Positions 42,400-54,188 of a DNA stretch of 64,000 nt are shown here, one piece after another. The notes under the pieces are model-generated. The model did not search any database and had not been told where the DNA came from. It saw only the letters and a list, made by a program, of their open reading frames with translations. A program made the translations under genes and the position numbers. Within the stretch, counting starts at the first letter, position 1. The number at the start of each line of letters is the position of its first letter. This DNA is from Amphibalanus amphitrite (Eukaryota > Arthropoda > Thecostraca > Balanomorpha > Balanidae): contig NW_024881506.1 in the NCBI RefSeq assembly GCF_019059575.1, positions 1,488,001 to 1,552,000 on the forward strand. The letters are read 5' to 3'.

Positions 42400-43440
42400 C
42401 ATGCAGTAAGGGCGCTGCCAATCGATGCCCTGAATTGCCTATGATTTATGAATTAAATGAATAGATGGCAATTAATTAGGTACCCTCTATTATTCATCCC
42501 TTGCCACTTGGAGTACTTACTTTCCGTAGAAAAAGACGCATTATTTGTTTGTTTATTTATTGACAAATATTTTTTGAACAGTTAGGGATACAATACAGAC
42601 ACAAAACACAATGATAGCACCTCGCTGGTGCAAATCATTGCTAGATAGATGTTGAAATGTGTTGCCATTGAAGAAACTACTGATTTTCCAGGCGGCTCTC
42701 GTCTTCAAGTAACTACTGGTCTTGTAAGATCTCTTGACTGCTCACCGTCTGGCGTCTAGTTCCAAGGTTTTCTGAAAGCTAATCAAACGTTACCATGGCT
42801 GCTCTTGATGGCATAGGTAGCGCTTGCTGGTTCTTGGTTCTTAATTGGTGGTTCTTGCGTCTGATCCTGTTACTTCATGTTCCATCACATCACATTAAAT
42901 TTCTAATGGAACAGACATTTTATTTCACTATCAGTCGACTTGCATTTACCCATGTGGCCTGCTGGCCCTTCTATTTCCACGATAGAATCTACCAATTATT
43001 GAAAAAGCCTCTGATAAAAAAGCAAGAAAAGTATGTGAAGTTAAATAATTTGCGACGGTCCTAGAAAACCTGAAAAAAAAAATATCAAAAAGCCTGTCTA
43101 TCTCACTTCCCTCACTTCATAACAAAAAACACGCAGCAAAACATGCGAAAGAGTCCTTAGCAACGCCTTAGCAACGCACTTGTCTGAAGTGCGCAATATG
43201 TGTCACATCTGGAAAATTTAGTGGCTACTTGATTATTCAACTAGAGTTGGACTATAATAGCTAGGCTTTTATATAGAAAATAAGTGTTTGCTTATGGAAT
43301 TTATAGCAACTGGTTACTTAACTTCGAAATAATGATTTATAACAGAAAAAGCTTGTTTGCGACATATTTGTAAAGAAACAATGGAAATAGCTTTGACTCG
43401 TACGCTATTCTAGTACATTTTTGGTAGAAAACTTCGTCCA
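42400..43440. other. Intergenic, no gene
   Basis: Mixed A/T-rich DNA; an 89-codon frame at 42795-43064 has no recognisable domain or homology and is not called. Confidence 0.4.
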
Positions 43441-43454
43441 ACCTTATGTTTTAG

Positions 43455-43600
43455 GGCCTTGGCCAATGGAGTCTGTGAGCCGCGCCAATCAGCGCTGTTC
43501 CGCGAGTAGACGGGAGCTCTATTTTTGCTCGTCCGTCAGTCACCAGCATCGTTCGGTGCTCTCAGCTATTCGGCCGTGTTTTCGTGTGTAGGTCAGCAAA
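43455..43600 (+). promoter_or_regulatory. Possible promoter region (weak)
   Basis: CCAAT occurs at about 43463 and 43486, a TATA-like CTATTTTTG at 43519, and an initiator-like GTCAGTCACC near 43535. Sequence downstream is GC-richer and looks like a 5' UTR, but no coding exon follows that I can recognise. Confidence 0.25.
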
Positions 43601-44440
43601 AACAGTGAGAGAGATTCTCGGATCGCGCCAGTCGGTCGCAAGGGTATCTATTGTCTATGTACTTTCCAGTATTGCAAACGTTAATGTTAGGACCCGAGGG
43701 TAATCAGCAGTCGACGCATTTGTTGAAATAATAAAATTGAAAATATAGCGAGGTATATTCACTTAAATTCACATATCACCTTTGATTTTTTGGCACGCGC
43801 GGACTACTTGCCCCCGCAGCTACAGCACACAGCCGATCTCCATGTTTCTGTTTCAGAGCTGCAGTGGACAGGGCAAAAATACACTTATGTTCTGACAACT
43901 TAATCCAAAAGTACAGGTCTCGCGGGTTTTAGCGGTAGGTTTTGCACCTAGAAAATTTAGTGTACTTCAGGCTATATCTTCGTCGTCTTAAGCTTTTAAG
44001 TGTTGAAGATGCGATCGACTTGTTGGGTAACAAGCCGGCTATGATCGTGTAAAATGGCTACATCGTAGATCGATTAGTTTCTGAGATATAACCGGAAATG
44101 TTAAAGTGCAAAAGCTACCGCTTAATCTCGCGAGACCTGTACACAGATTTCACGACGAACTACCACATTCATATAATTTTCTTGCTCACAGGTGCTCAGC
44201 AATAAGCGCGCAACTGATTGCAGCTAGTGCACTCACGATTATTAATTCGCGCTCGCCAAACCTGCCATTTACATCCACCACCAATACCATCAACATCTGT
44301 CCAATTAAGTACCTATTACCATATCGAGCCAGAATGAGACCACGACATATTATCGTCCGATTACATAGCACAAATTCCGGGGGGCGGGGGGGGGGGATCC
44401 TCCAATCACAACCAACATCGTTTTGGGACGGGGAGTCGAA

Positions 44441-44578
44441 GCCGGGGCTCGTATCGACGTATCCTTCACATATCTGGGCGTCTCACTCCTTTCGACACTT
44501 AATCAACCCTGGCACACCATCCACCGAGCCAGGTCGGCTCCGACCATCTTGAGTTCCATACTGAAATCTGATAACTGA
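44441..44578 (+). pseudogene. LINE reverse-transcriptase C-terminal scrap
   Basis: A 45-codon frame ends in a stop and contains VSFTYLGVSLLST followed by WHTIHRARSAPTILSSILK. This fits the F-x-YLG-V motif and following thumb/linker helix seen after the palm domain of non-LTR reverse transcriptases. No finger or palm motifs are visible upstream, so only a fragment remains. The superfamily cannot be fixed. Confidence 0.5.
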
Positions 44579-44814
44579 CCGTCATTTGTTCCTATCAGTC
44601 AGCGCGCACCATGCCTTAGCACAGCAAGTGCACTGTGCAGCCTTCTTTGACACCGCCTCGGAGCAGGGCGCTGGTCCTGGGTGCCCGGCGCCCTTTGTTC
44701 GTGTACGGCTAGCAGCATTTTCGGGGTCGGATGGTTTCCGCAGTGGCGGCGCTAGTCACTGTGGAGCCGTCGGACGACACCGTCAGATGGAGCGCCCGCA
44801 ACTGATGACCTGTG

Positions 44815-45005
44815 ACACAGCGACACGTCAGGTCTCACGTCAGGTCTCACGACGACCGTCACGTTTCAGTCGCGACGGCCGTTATATAAACAATCACGGC
44901 GGCCGTCACATACCAGGCACAGTGACCGTTACACACGATCCAAGGCGACCGTCAATTAGCAGTCACGGCGACGTCACAGGTTGCGACGGTCCTCAAATTT
45001 CCGCC
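44815..45005 (+). repeat. Imperfect tandem repeat, about 35 bp, core GTCACGGCGACCGTCA
   Basis: About five units with (C/A)GTCACGG(C/T)GACCGTCA cores lie at 44818-45000. Non-coding. Confidence 0.6.
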
Positions 45006-45259
45006 ACGGCGACGATAAGTCATAGCTAATAGCGTTTCCTGTCGCACACTTAGCCATAGCCCATAATTGCAATACATTAGCCTGTTTATACGTTTCTCAC
45101 TCAAAAGTCGAGGCCCGAGTCTGAGACCCATCATACGTCACGACCCGTGCAACGGCATCTGCATTAGCAGACATCCCGTCCCGGCAACACACAAAGTTCT
45201 CTCCACTCTCCAGCCACTCAACTAGGGACTGGGGGGCGAAGTAATCTTGGGGGTGACAT

Positions 45260-45470
45260 AGCCAGGACGTGTCGTCGAGCTGCCGTCTGCGGGCGTGCCA
45301 CGAATGGCCGGCGGACCTCCATCGGCTGGCGGGCCACCATCAGCCGGAATGCCGTGGTCAGCCGACGGGCCGGCGTCGGTCGGCGAGCCACCATCAGCCG
45401 GCGGGTGGACCACTGTTGGCCACTGAGCCAGCGTCTGTCGCCGGGCCCCCGTCCACTGGCGGACAGTCTG
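45260..45470 (+). repeat. Minisatellite, core CGGGCCACCATCAGCCGG
   Basis: Roughly 24-30-bp imperfect units with alternating GGCCGGCGGACC and GCCACCATCAGCCGGC. The Gly/Pro-rich frames seen here reflect the repeat. Confidence 0.65.
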
Positions 45471-45715
45471 AATAACAAGAAATAGTTGAATTAGTTACTC
45501 TAGTGTTCACTGTTCAAGTTCATAAAGTACAAGTCTCAGCACACCTAATTCTATTCATATACACCGTATATCTATTTCATTATACATTGCTTTACAACCG
45601 TTTTTAGAATAATATTAGTCTTAAACTGTTAGCAAGTGAAAATGCCTTTTGTGTTTAGTTAGGCCTGTTGAGACCATTGCAGAAATGCAGACCATTGTGG
45701 AGCTGGTCTGGCTGG

Positions 45716-46065
45716 TGTAGCCAGTAGAAACACTGTAACATACAGATATCTCTTGTATTTCGCCACAAAATCGAGACATATATAGTTTTACATACGAACT
45801 TAGTTATCTAGTATTGCACACATGTTGGCGAGAACATCGAATGTAATAAACGAATACATATGGTTTTTAATATACACATAGCCAATACAATTGTCCAAAC
45901 AATACAGCAGTTTAAGCGAACGGAACGTTAAAAGGGGGGCGCACAACTTAATCGAAGGCTTTAGCAATTTAGAGACTGGTAAAAGCGACACCTATTAACA
46001 AAACTGTAACTAGCGGTTCACAGCATCTAGCGGTGACCGGCGGAAGTAAACGCGCAGGGGCTACA
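45716..46065 (-). repeat. CsRn1-type 3' LTR (350 bp)
   Basis: TG...CA ends. It is preceded (on the minus strand) by a G-rich purine tract GGGCGGGGGAGTGA at 46066-46079. It matches the 5' LTR at every position I compared. Confidence 0.92.
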
Positions 46066-46082
46066 TCACTCCCCCGCCCTAG

Positions 46083-49000
46083 TTAAACACCATAAAAAGA
46101 AGTTTGGCGGCGAAGACGCGACGAACGACGGAGAGGGGGCGGCGAAGCAGGCGGTGGGTCCGGCGGCACGCGGCGAGCCGGGCGAGAGCCGCCGGGGGCA
46201 CCTGAGCGGCTGGGTGCAGGCGATGCAGCAGGCGGGCGGTCCACCGAGCTGTCTGTCGCTGTAGTAGGCGTGTCGTTCACCAGGACGTCCGGTGCTGCAG
46301 GCGGCGTTGCGGCTGGCATGTTGTCCGTGAAGGCCGGTTTACACCGAGCCAGGGTGACAGTGTCGCGTCGCCCGAGACGGGCGATGGTGACGGTGTGCTG
46401 GTCGCGGGATAGGACACGATAAGGACCGTCATAGACGTATTGGAAAGGAGAGCGATGCGAATCGCGTCGGATGAAGACGTGGGAGCAGGTTTGCATGTCT
46501 TGAGAGATGAAGATTTGGCGGGAGCCAGGACGAGGAGGAGTTGGACGGAGCTCCGACATGGCGGCACGGAGACGAGAGGCTAGGGAAGCCGGATCAGAAG
46601 AAGTGTCCGACGACATGGGGGAGAGGAAGTCACCAGGAAGTCGGAGACTGCAACCATAGACTAGGTCTGCAGCGGTGCATCCGAGATCCTCCTTGAGGGC
46701 CGTGCGCACTCCGAGTAGCACCAGAGGAAGTCGGTCCGACCAGGAGGCGGCGTCGTCATCGGTCCGCAGAGCTGACTTCAGTTGGCGGTGGAAGCGCTCT
46801 ACCATCCCGTTTGCTTCTGGGTGGTAGGCGCAGGTCCGGATCCGAGAGGTGCCGAGAAGCTTGGAGACTTCTGTCCAGAGGCGGGACTCGAACTGGGATC
46901 CTCTGTCGGTGGTGATGAGTTCGGGTACTCCGAAGCGGGCGATCCAGCCGCTGACGAGATGCCGAGCCACCGTGACGGCGTCCATGGTGGGCAGAGGAAT
47001 TGCCTCGGGCCACCGGGTGAAGCGGTCGACGACAGTCAGGAGATAGGAGTTGCCATGGGACGGAGGAAGTGGTCCGACAAGGTCGATGTGGATGTGCAGG
47101 AAGCGAGAGTCAGGTGGCTGGAAGCTGCCCATGGGTGGCTTCGTGTGGCGCTGGATCTTGGCACGCTGACAGTGCTGGCAGCTCCTGACGAAGGCACGGA
47201 TGTCCGCGTTGATTTGGGGCCAGATGAACCTCGATGAGATGAGATGACGCGTAGCGTTGATGCCAGGATGAGACAAGTCGTGGAAGCTCTTGATGATGGA
47301 AGGGCGGAGTCTGGCTGGGACTACAGGTCTAGGTGTGGCCGTTGAGGTGTCGCACCAGAGACGTAGATGCGGATGATCAGGGACTGGGAAGTCACGGATG
47401 ACCAGAGATGAGGATTGTTGCAGCTTCGGCAGGTCAGGATCGTTGGCTTGGTGTAGGGCGATGTCGGCCAAGCTCAGAAGGCCGGGTGAAGGTGTAGCTG
47501 CGGCAGAAGCTGGCGCAGACACTGAGCTGATCCGTGAGATGGCGTCAGCTACCGGGTTGAGGTGTCCAGGAACATGTCCGATCTTGCTGGTGTGCTGCAG
47601 AATCAGGTCCATGTGACGTTGTTCACGGAGAGAATGGTTGGCGTTGCTGTTGGCCTTGAGAGCAAAGACGAGCGGCTTGTGGTCCGTGAGGATCTCGAAG
47701 TCGCGTCCTTCCAGATAGGGCAGGAAATGTCGCACGGCGAGGTACATGGCGAGCAATTCCCGTCCAAAGGTGCTGTAGCGGCGTTGGGTGGGCGTGAACT
47801 TGCGCGAGAAGAAGGCGAGAGGCTGAAGAGAACCACCAACTCGCTGGTGGAGCACGGCGCCGGCTGCTGTGCTGCTGGCGTCAGTGCTGAGGCTCAGAGC
47901 TGCATCTTTGACGGGATGAGCGAGCTGGGTGACGTCAGCGAGGGCGGCTTTGGCTGCAGAGAAGGCGGCGTCTGCCTCTGAGGTCCACGTGACTGAAGCA
48001 GCTCGGTCGTCTGAGGCAGTCAGGCCGTGGAGAGGCGCCAGAAGAGCAGCAGCGTGGGGGATGAAGCGATGGTAGAAGTTGATCATCCCCAGGAACTTCT
48101 TGAGGCTCTTCTTTGACTCTGGACGGTCGAAGTTCTTGATCGCACTGACTCGATCGTCGAGAGGAGTGATGCCTCCGCTGGAGATCTGGTGGCCGAGGTA
48201 GGAGATGCTTTCCATGCCGAAGGCGCACTTCGATGGGTTGAGGAGCACACCGTTGCGGGAAAGACGGCTGAAGACCTCTCGGAGGTGTGTGAGATGTTCC
48301 GAGATGCTGCTGCTGGCGATGAGGATGTCGTCTACATAGACGAAGGCGAAGTCCAGGCCACGGAGGATGTGATCCATGAACCTTTGGAAGGTCTGAGCGC
48401 AGTTCCGGAGACCGTACGGCATACGGAGGAACTCGAAGGCGCCGAAGGGCGTTGTGATCGCTGTCTTGGCGATGTCTTCTGGGGCCATCGGTATCTGGTT
48501 GAAGGCCCTGACGAGGTCGAGCCGAGAGTAGATCGATGTCCCAGCGAGGCAGGCAGTGAAGTCGTGGAGATGTGGTAGTGGGTACCGGTCAGGCACTGTG
48601 ATGCGGTTCAGTGCACGGTAATCTCCACAGGGTCTCCAATCTCCAGACGACTTGGGCACCATGTGCAGCGGTGATGCATACCGACTGCTGCTGGGTCGGA
48701 TGACTCCGAGACTGAGGAGGCGCTGGAACTCTGCCTTGGCAGTAGCGAGTCGAGCTGGATCCAGACGGCGTGGGCGGCAGAAGACCGGAGGGCCGGTAGT
48801 CTCGATGTGATGTCGGACTGAGTGCTGTGGCTCCGGATGATGTGACGGCTGGGTGAGGCTGGGGAATTCTCGAAGGAGGTTAAGGAATGCTGGGTTGTCG
48901 GTTCCGACGACGGCTGTCAGTCCGGTGGACGGCACTGAAGAGTGGGAAGCAGGTGAGGACAACTCAGTTAGGTGGTCGATGAGACGGCCTCTCTTGGTGT

Positions 49001-49400
49001 CGACGAGGAGATCATACGAGGAGAGGAAGTCGGCTCCTAGGAGAGGATGGGAGACGTCCGCGATGATGAAGATCCAGTTGAAATCTCTTCTGAGGCCGAG
49101 AGAAAGCGTGAGCATGCGCTGACCATAGGTCTGGATGCTGCTGTTGTTGGCTGCTTGCAGATCCAGTCCGTTGGTTCCGCGAGCACGATCGGTGGGTGTC
49201 GCTGGAAGAACACTGTACTCAGCTCCAGTGTCGATGAGGAAGGTGATGCCAGTGTTGTTGTCCTTGAGTCTCAGAAGGCCGCTGGTTGGAGGGACGTCAG
49301 GGTTGAGCAGGGCAGGTGCAGACGTCTGTGTCACCTGTCCTACTGCTGGTTTCCCGAGGCCTGAGTTGCGGTTGCAGACCACGAGCACGGTGACTGACAT
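46083..49400 (-). CDS. CsRn1-type Pol: protease, reverse transcriptase, RNase H, integrase
   Basis: 1105 residues. Protease: [13 protein letters not shown] (near 55) with flap and LLGADFL. Reverse transcriptase (about 215-400): [22 protein letters not shown] catalytic box, YLGHQIS. RNase H (about 500-620): [28 protein letters not shown]. Integrase: zinc site [19 protein letters not shown]...CQHC (near 715), then [21 protein letters not shown] and [16 protein letters not shown] with the D, D, E residues; the tail is Pro/Arg-rich. The protein copies element RNA to DNA and inserts it. All expected domains are present in order. Confidence 0.93.
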   Translation of the reverse strand: MSVTVLVVCNRNSGLGKPAVGQVTQTSAPALLNPDVPPTSGLLRLKDNNTGITFLIDTGAEYSVLPATPTDRARGTNGLDLQAANNSSIQTYGQRMLTLSLGLRRDFNWIFIIADVSHPLLGADFLSSYDLLVDTKRGRLIDHLTELSSPASHSSVPSTGLTAVVGTDNPAFLNLLREFPSLTQPSHHPEPQHSVRHHIETTGPPVFCRPRRLDPARLATAKAEFQRLLSLGVIRPSSSRYASPLHMVPKSSGDWRPCGDYRALNRITVPDRYPLPHLHDFTACLAGTSIYSRLDLVRAFNQIPMAPEDIAKTAITTPFGAFEFLRMPYGLRNCAQTFQRFMDHILRGLDFAFVYVDDILIASSSISEHLTHLREVFSRLSRNGVLLNPSKCAFGMESISYLGHQISSGGITPLDDRVSAIKNFDRPESKKSLKKFLGMINFYHRFIPHAAALLAPLHGLTASDDRAASVTWTSEADAAFSAAKAALADVTQLAHPVKDAALSLSTDASSTAAGAVLHQRVGGSLQPLAFFSRKFTPTQRRYSTFGRELLAMYLAVRHFLPYLEGRDFEILTDHKPLVFALKANSNANHSLREQRHMDLILQHTSKIGHVPGHLNPVADAISRISSVSAPASAAATPSPGLLSLADIALHQANDPDLPKLQQSSSLVIRDFPVPDHPHLRLWCDTSTATPRPVVPARLRPSIIKSFHDLSHPGINATRHLISSRFIWPQINADIRAFVRSCQHCQRAKIQRHTKPPMGSFQPPDSRFLHIHIDLVGPLPPSHGNSYLLTVVDRFTRWPEAIPLPTMDAVTVARHLVSGWIARFGVPELITTDRGSQFESRLWTEVSKLLGTSRIRTCAYHPEANGMVERFHRQLKSALRTDDDAASWSDRLPLVLLGVRTALKEDLGCTAADLVYGCSLRLPGDFLSPMSSDTSSDPASLASRLRAAMSELRPTPPRPGSRQIFISQDMQTCSHVFIRRDSHRSPFQYVYDGPYRVLSRDQHTVTIARLGRRDTVTLARCKPAFTDNMPAATPPAAPDVLVNDTPTTATDSSVDRPPAASPAPSRSGAPGGSRPARRVPPDPPPASPPPLRRSSRLRRQTSFYGV

Positions 49401-50398
49401 GAGCGCGCGTTGGTACCGAACTTGTGGTGGTACCAGCAGTAGGAAGCACCAGCGCCGGTAGATGTGCTGGTTGGAGGGCTGGGTGACCGGGCAGCAGCAG
49501 ACAGGTCGCGTGGTGGACGGTGGCGAGCGCGGCCGGGGGCACGGGATGCAGACCTCTCTCGGCGGCGCGTCTCGTCCATCAGTGTGGCGACTGATGTTGT
49601 GAGGGCCGTGACACCAGTCAGCAGCTGGCTCATCAGGTCTTGGAGGTGGTAGGGTCCTGCAGGAGCAGCAGGTGAGGCTGCAGCAGGCGCAGAAGTCGAT
49701 ACCGCGGCGAGAAGGCCTGAGGTAGGTGCAGCGACGTCCGACTGCTGCGGAAGCTCCAGGAGTCGGTCGGCAGTGCTAGCGATGGTCGCAAGGTCCGTCC
49801 CAGGCGGCAGGCACTGGAGGAAGGGCTGAGTCTGAGGCGGAAGAGCATTGAGGAAGATCTGGCGGATGAGCGGGGAATCTTGTGAGCCTTCAGCTTCAGC
49901 AAGGTCCAGGAGATGCCGAAGGAATTGGGAAGGACGCCTGTCGCCGAGTTGTTGGCCAGAGAGCAGGCAGCGAAGACGCTGTTCGACTGATTTGCCGAAC
50001 CGCTGACGGATGGCGTCGGAAAGGATGGTGTAAGGTCGGTCCAGAGGAGGGTTGCGGAGGATGTCGGTGAAGTCGCGCAGGAGGTGGCCAGGAAGAAGAG
50101 TAGCGGCGATCCGGAAGCGGCTGAACTCATCGTCCACAGCTGCCTGAGAGAAGAAGAGGTCGAGCTGGACGAGCCAGATCACGGGGTCCTCCTCGAAGAA
50201 GCGCGGCGGCGCGACGTGGCTGCGTGGCGCGGTCGCCACGCGGAGGTAGTCCGGTTGGGCGGCAGCGGCAGCAGCAGCAGCAGCAGCGGCATGCGAGGCG
50301 GCGGCGGCGGCTGCACCGGCGCCGGCGGCTGCACCGGTGCCGGCGGCTGCACCGGCGCCGGCAGGCTGGGTCTTCTGGTCCATGGCTGCCGAGAGCAA
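49340..50398 (-). CDS. CsRn1-type Gag
   Basis: 352 residues. An Ala/Gly-rich N-terminus (about 1-50) is encoded by GC-rich triplet repeats. A capsid-like region follows (about 60-240, with [19 protein letters not shown] and [18 protein letters not shown]). The C-terminus has an Arg-rich stretch and the finger [18 protein letters not shown]. Gag builds the particle that packages the element RNA. Its 3' end overlaps the pol frame by about 60 bases, the usual arrangement where pol is made by ribosomal frameshifting. Confidence 0.9.
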   Translation of the reverse strand: MLSAAMDQKTQPAGAGAAAGTGAAAGAGAAAAAASHAAAAAAAAAAAQPDYLRVATAPRSHVAPPRFFEEDPVIWLVQLDLFFSQAAVDDEFSRFRIAATLLPGHLLRDFTDILRNPPLDRPYTILSDAIRQRFGKSVEQRLRCLLSGQQLGDRRPSQFLRHLLDLAEAEGSQDSPLIRQIFLNALPPQTQPFLQCLPPGTDLATIASTADRLLELPQQSDVAAPTSGLLAAVSTSAPAAASPAAPAGPYHLQDLMSQLLTGVTALTTSVATLMDETRRRERSASRAPGRARHRPPRDLSAAARSPSPPTSTSTGAGASYCWYHHKFGTNARSCQSPCSWSATATQASGNQQ

Positions 50399-50713
50399 TG
50401 GTCGGGAAGATCGGTGGCGGCGACGGCGACACGGCGATCGGCAGGTGCTGCGGTGCAGCTGCAGAGGTAGCCGGACGGTAAGGTGAGCCGATGAAGTATC
50501 TGGATCGTAGTGCAGCAGTAGTAGTCGGCGTTATCCAGTTACACTCAGCACAAAAGAAGGATCCTCGTGAAGACACACCATCCGCCACTTCCTTCCTACA
50601 CAAAGAGAGCTGGAGGAGATAGCTCAGGGTGCAGGCCAGTGTCGGTGTGCCAGGGAACACGAGGGGATAGCGATCCCTTAGTGCGCAGAACGCGGGGTCA
50701 CCAATCTGGCTGG

Positions 50714-51063
50714 TGTAGCCAGTAGAAACACTGTAACATACAGATATCTCTTGTATTTCGCCACAAAATCGAGACATATATAGTTTTACATACGAACTTA
50801 GTTATCTAGTATTGCACACATGTTGGCGAGAACATCGAATGTAATAAACGAATACATATGGTTTTTAATATACACATAGCCAATACAATTGTCCAAACAA
50901 TACAGCAGTTTAAGCGAACGGAACGTTAAAAGGGGGGCGCACAACTTAATCGAAGGCTTTAGCAATTTAGAGACTGGTAAAAGCGACACCTATTAACAAA
51001 ACTGTAACTAGCGGTTCACAGCATCTAGCGGTGACCGGCGGAAGTAAACGCGCAGGGGCTACA
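50714..51063 (-). repeat. CsRn1-type 5' LTR (350 bp)
   Basis: Same sequence and length as the 3' LTR. The CTGG after it (51064-51067) is the target duplication. Confidence 0.92.
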
Positions 51064-52081
51064 CTGGAAGGAAGATAGGGAATTAGCTGCTGTGCTCCAG
51101 TGGCAGTGCTTCTGGCTACAGGTCAGGACATCCACACTTACAAAGGGCCTGGGTTGGATCTTGGACCCCTGTCAGTGTGGTCTCCCTCTTGATGTATAAT
51201 TGGCTGAGGAGAATCAAAGTGATGTTAGGAGTTAGGACAGCGGCGTATTTAGAAAATCGCGAAGGGGGGGGGCCAAGGGTTTGGAGGGCGCCACCTCACC
51301 CAAGGAGGGCGCCATACGGTCGCGAGATAAAAAATCGCTCAGCGGGGTGGGGGGGGGGGGGGGTTGGGAGGCGTTTTTTACCATGCCACCAGTTTTTTTT
51401 TTGCGTAACCTCGTATAGGTCGTGCTGCATTGATTTTGCATCGTGTGTATTCTTTATACTCCAGGTCACAAAAGGTCAAGTGTTCTTGAAATGCTGCGCC
51501 GAAGGCGCGCGAAATTTTTGAAAACAACCTTTTCCTCCGCTTTTTAGGCACGCCTTTTATACGATCACCGTTCAAAGCTCCTCTCGCTCTTTTACCAAAT
51601 TTGAAGGTGTAAAAAATACCTAAGGTTTGGTCGGGCCGCTGCCACACAAACTGTATAGAAAGCTTGGCTCATGGGTGTCGATGTATAAAAGTTTATTGGC
51701 GGTGGCATATCTACGCACCAGATCACCGTATCGGATTGATACCGGAGCGCGAGATGCGTAAACATCATCCAAATTACCTCAGACCAGCCTTCATAGCCTT
51801 CTCACTGATGCATACAGTGTACCCCTACCCACATAACCAGTTTCAATCACCGAAACTTCAGATGCCTGCTGTTGCGGCCGAACCTGTTGACAATACTTAA
51901 TCGTAATCCATATAGATGCCATGATGCACGTAAAGTAGGATCAATCCGTTAAGACCAAAGACGTGTTTTATGCATCGTAGAGCGTAGATAGTTTTGGTAG
52001 GTATAGGTACTTCATTCATTGTGCTGAATGCACGTTCATTTGTGGCAGTTTTCACAGGCAAGACATCAACTATGTGCAATA

Positions 52082-53032
52082 CGAGGGGGTACCCAAAAGT
52101 AACGGGAATCGTTCTCTGTAGGCCAAGCCAGTTGTAGCTCGGCATTGCCCTGCTAGGGGCAAACCAGTCTGGCCCCTGGGACTTAGTCTGCACCGTGAGG
52201 TGACGAAATAAAGAGGCGCGGCCGCATGGCGCACGTATTTATTGAAGCACTCCCGCCCGATCCGTCGTTTTTTTTATGCATAGCGGAACTGAGCAACAAC
52301 GCGCATCTGTGAAATTTTGTTTCCTGCTGGGGAAGTCCGCGACTGAAACGGTTCCAATGCTTCAAGTAGTATACAAATATGCTGCCGTGAGCAAGACGCG
52401 GGTTTATGAATGATTTTCGCACTTCAAAAGTGGTCAAATGTTATCCCAAAAGCGCCCCAAAAAAGCTTGCCAAGTGAAGTCAAATGTCAAGACAATGCTG
52501 ATTTGTTTTTTCGATGCAAAGGGAAGTGTGCAAAAGGAAATTGTTCCTCCCTGGTCAAACTGCCAATCAGACGTTTGACTTGGACGTTCTGCGGCGTGTG
52601 TGAAACACGGTGAGACGAAAACTCGCCAACAGGTGGCGAAGCGGGGAGTGGTGATTTCATCGCGACAGTGTGCCAGCGCACACCGCCTTGAGTGTCAGAC
52701 AATTTTGGACAAAAAATGCATGACCCCACGGATCCACCCTCCCTTTTCACCGGATTTGGCACCCTGTGACCTTTTCCTGGTCCCCAGAATGAAAAAGACC
52801 TCAAGGGAAACCATTTGGACGACTTTGATAAGGTAAAAGCAAAAACGACGATGGCTCTGCAAGGCATCACCTTGCAAGAGTTCCAGAGCTGCTTTGAGAG
52901 CTGGAAAACGCGTCTGCATAGGTGCATTGTCTCGCAGGGAGAGTACTTTAAGAATGACATGAGTGACGATGTGTAGGGATCAGTGAATGAACAGATATGA
53001 AACAATTCCCGTTTCTTTTGGGTACCCCCTCG
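52082..53032 (+). pseudogene. Dead mariner (Tc1/mariner) transposon, 951 bp
   Basis: Inverted ends CGAGGGGGTACCCAAAAG are flanked by TA (52080-52081 and 53033-53034). The N-terminal helix-turn-helix is readable near 52290-52400 (QQRASVKFCFLLGKSATETV), and the C-terminal catalytic motif HPPFSPDLAPCDLFLVPRMK near 52728-52790, where mariners have SPDLAP(S/C)DxxLF. These lie in different frames, the frame around 52405 meets a stop, and the middle of the transposase with the first catalytic Asp is gone. Usual length is about 1.3 kb. It cannot move itself. Confidence 0.88.
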
Positions 53033-53084
53033 TAGAACGACTAAGTTGAAAAACATGCCAAAGGAGTAAATAAATGATAAGAGG

Positions 53085-53900
53085 GCAGCGATCAACGGAT
53101 GTTGCCAATAGGTAGAAGGGCTGCGATCCACAGGAGGGCGCTAATAGGTAGGAGAGCCCCGATCAACATCCCGAGTTTCGATAGTAGGGCACCGATAGGT
53201 AGGAAGTTGGCGAGCAGCAGGAGGGCGCCAATGGATAGAAGGGCAGCGATCAACAGGAGGGCACCAATAGGTAGGAGGGCCCCGATCAACAATCAACAGG
53301 AGGGCGCCACCAAGTAAGAGGGTGGCGAGGAACAGGAGAGCACCAATAGGAGGGTGGCGATCAACAAGAGGTCGCCAATAGGTGGGAGGGCGGTCATCAA
53401 CTGGAAGTCGTTAATGAGCGGAAGGGTGACGATTAAAATGGGGGTGGCAATGGTGAGGAGGGCGCCTTTGCTCAAGAGGATGACACGAACAGGAGGGCGT
53501 CTGTGCGGAGGGCGCTGGTCAACAGGCAGGTACCAGTGGATAGGAGGGCGGTGATCAACAGGAGGGTGCCAGTGGTTAGGAGGGCGGCGATCAACACGAG
53601 GGCGCCAATAAGAGAAGGGCCCCGATTAACATTCAACAGGAAGGACTAGGGAACCAATAGGTAGGAGGGCGGCACTGAACAATAGGGTGCCAAAAATGAG
53701 AAAGGCGGCCTTGAAAATTTCACATGAGGGGGCAATAGGTAGGAGAGCGCCAATAATTATGAGGACGCCGATCAGCAGAAGGGCGGCAATATGTAGCAGG
53801 GTGGCGACCTACAGGAGGGCGCCTTCGGGTGAGAGGGTGCTTATTTACGGGACAGCGGCTTACATAGGCGACCACCGTTACGCTTAGAGAGCTACAGCCT
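53085..53900 (+). repeat. Minisatellite, unit about 30-36 bp, core AGGAGGGCGCCAATAGGTAG
   Basis: Over 20 imperfect units alternate GGGCGCCAATAGGTAGGAGGG and GGCGATCAACAGGAGGGC. Frames rich in IGALLPIGALL or GRRAPIN arise purely from the repeat. Inside the hAT-like element. Confidence 0.85.
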
Positions 53901-53904
53901 ACAA

Positions 53905-54130
53905 ATGTGGTTGGAGGGCGCCCGAGGGAGCCCTCCAACCGTATTTGGAGGGCGTATTTGGAATGGGCGTCCTCCGAGGGCGCCCTCCATCCGTATTTTC
54001 CCTGTAAACACATTCGCGATTGGAGGGCGCCCTCCAGTCGCGATTGTTTTTCGATTCGATTATATCACAATTGCATTTGCGATTGGAGGGCGCCTTCGGC
54101 GCCCTCCAATCGCAAAGGGCGCCTTCGGCG
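53905..54130. repeat. Palindromic GGAGGGCGCC / GGCGCCCTCC repeats
   Basis: Several units of GGAGGGCGCCTTCGGCGCCC and GGGCGCCCTCCAATCGC alternate orientation, each able to form a hairpin. They sit near the right end of the hAT-like element and fade into its terminal G tract. Confidence 0.75.
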
Positions 54131-54188
54131 CCCAAGGGGGGGGGCCATGGCCCAGTGGCCCCCCCCTGCCTACGCCCCTGAGTTAGGA

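Larger units (their letters stand above)
45716..51063 (-). mobile_element. Ty3/Gypsy LTR element, CsRn1-type; looks whole
   Basis: This 5348-bp element has 350-bp LTRs (TGTAGCCAGTAG...GGGGCTACA) at both ends, a CTGG duplication (45712-45715 and 51064-51067), a candidate primer site TGGTGACCCCGCGTTC (minus strand, 50688-50703) ten bases from the 5' LTR, a gag frame and an overlapping pol frame. The gag ends in a C-X2-H-X9-C-X3-C finger, the unusual type known from the CsRn1 clade, and the primer site resembles the tRNA-Trp site reported for that clade. The LTRs look identical. It looks whole and recent; activity cannot be judged from sequence. Confidence 0.93.
51238..54180. mobile_element. hAT-like non-autonomous element with minisatellite body (2.9 kb)
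   Basis: The ends are CAGCGGCGTATTTAG (left) and the complement of CAGGGGCGTAGGCAGGGG (right), each followed by a G tract and GGCC. AGTTAGGA is duplicated perfectly at 51230-51237 and 54181-54188. Contents: a 51.3-kb G tract, a dead mariner, an AGGAGGGCGCCAATAGG minisatellite and GGCGCC palindromes. No hAT transposase. In design it closely parallels 9744-13057. Confidence 0.88.

Noticed and set aside
42795-43064. 89-codon frame as a membrane protein
   Set aside because: A hydrophobic stretch is present but there is no conserved motif, promoter or splice support.
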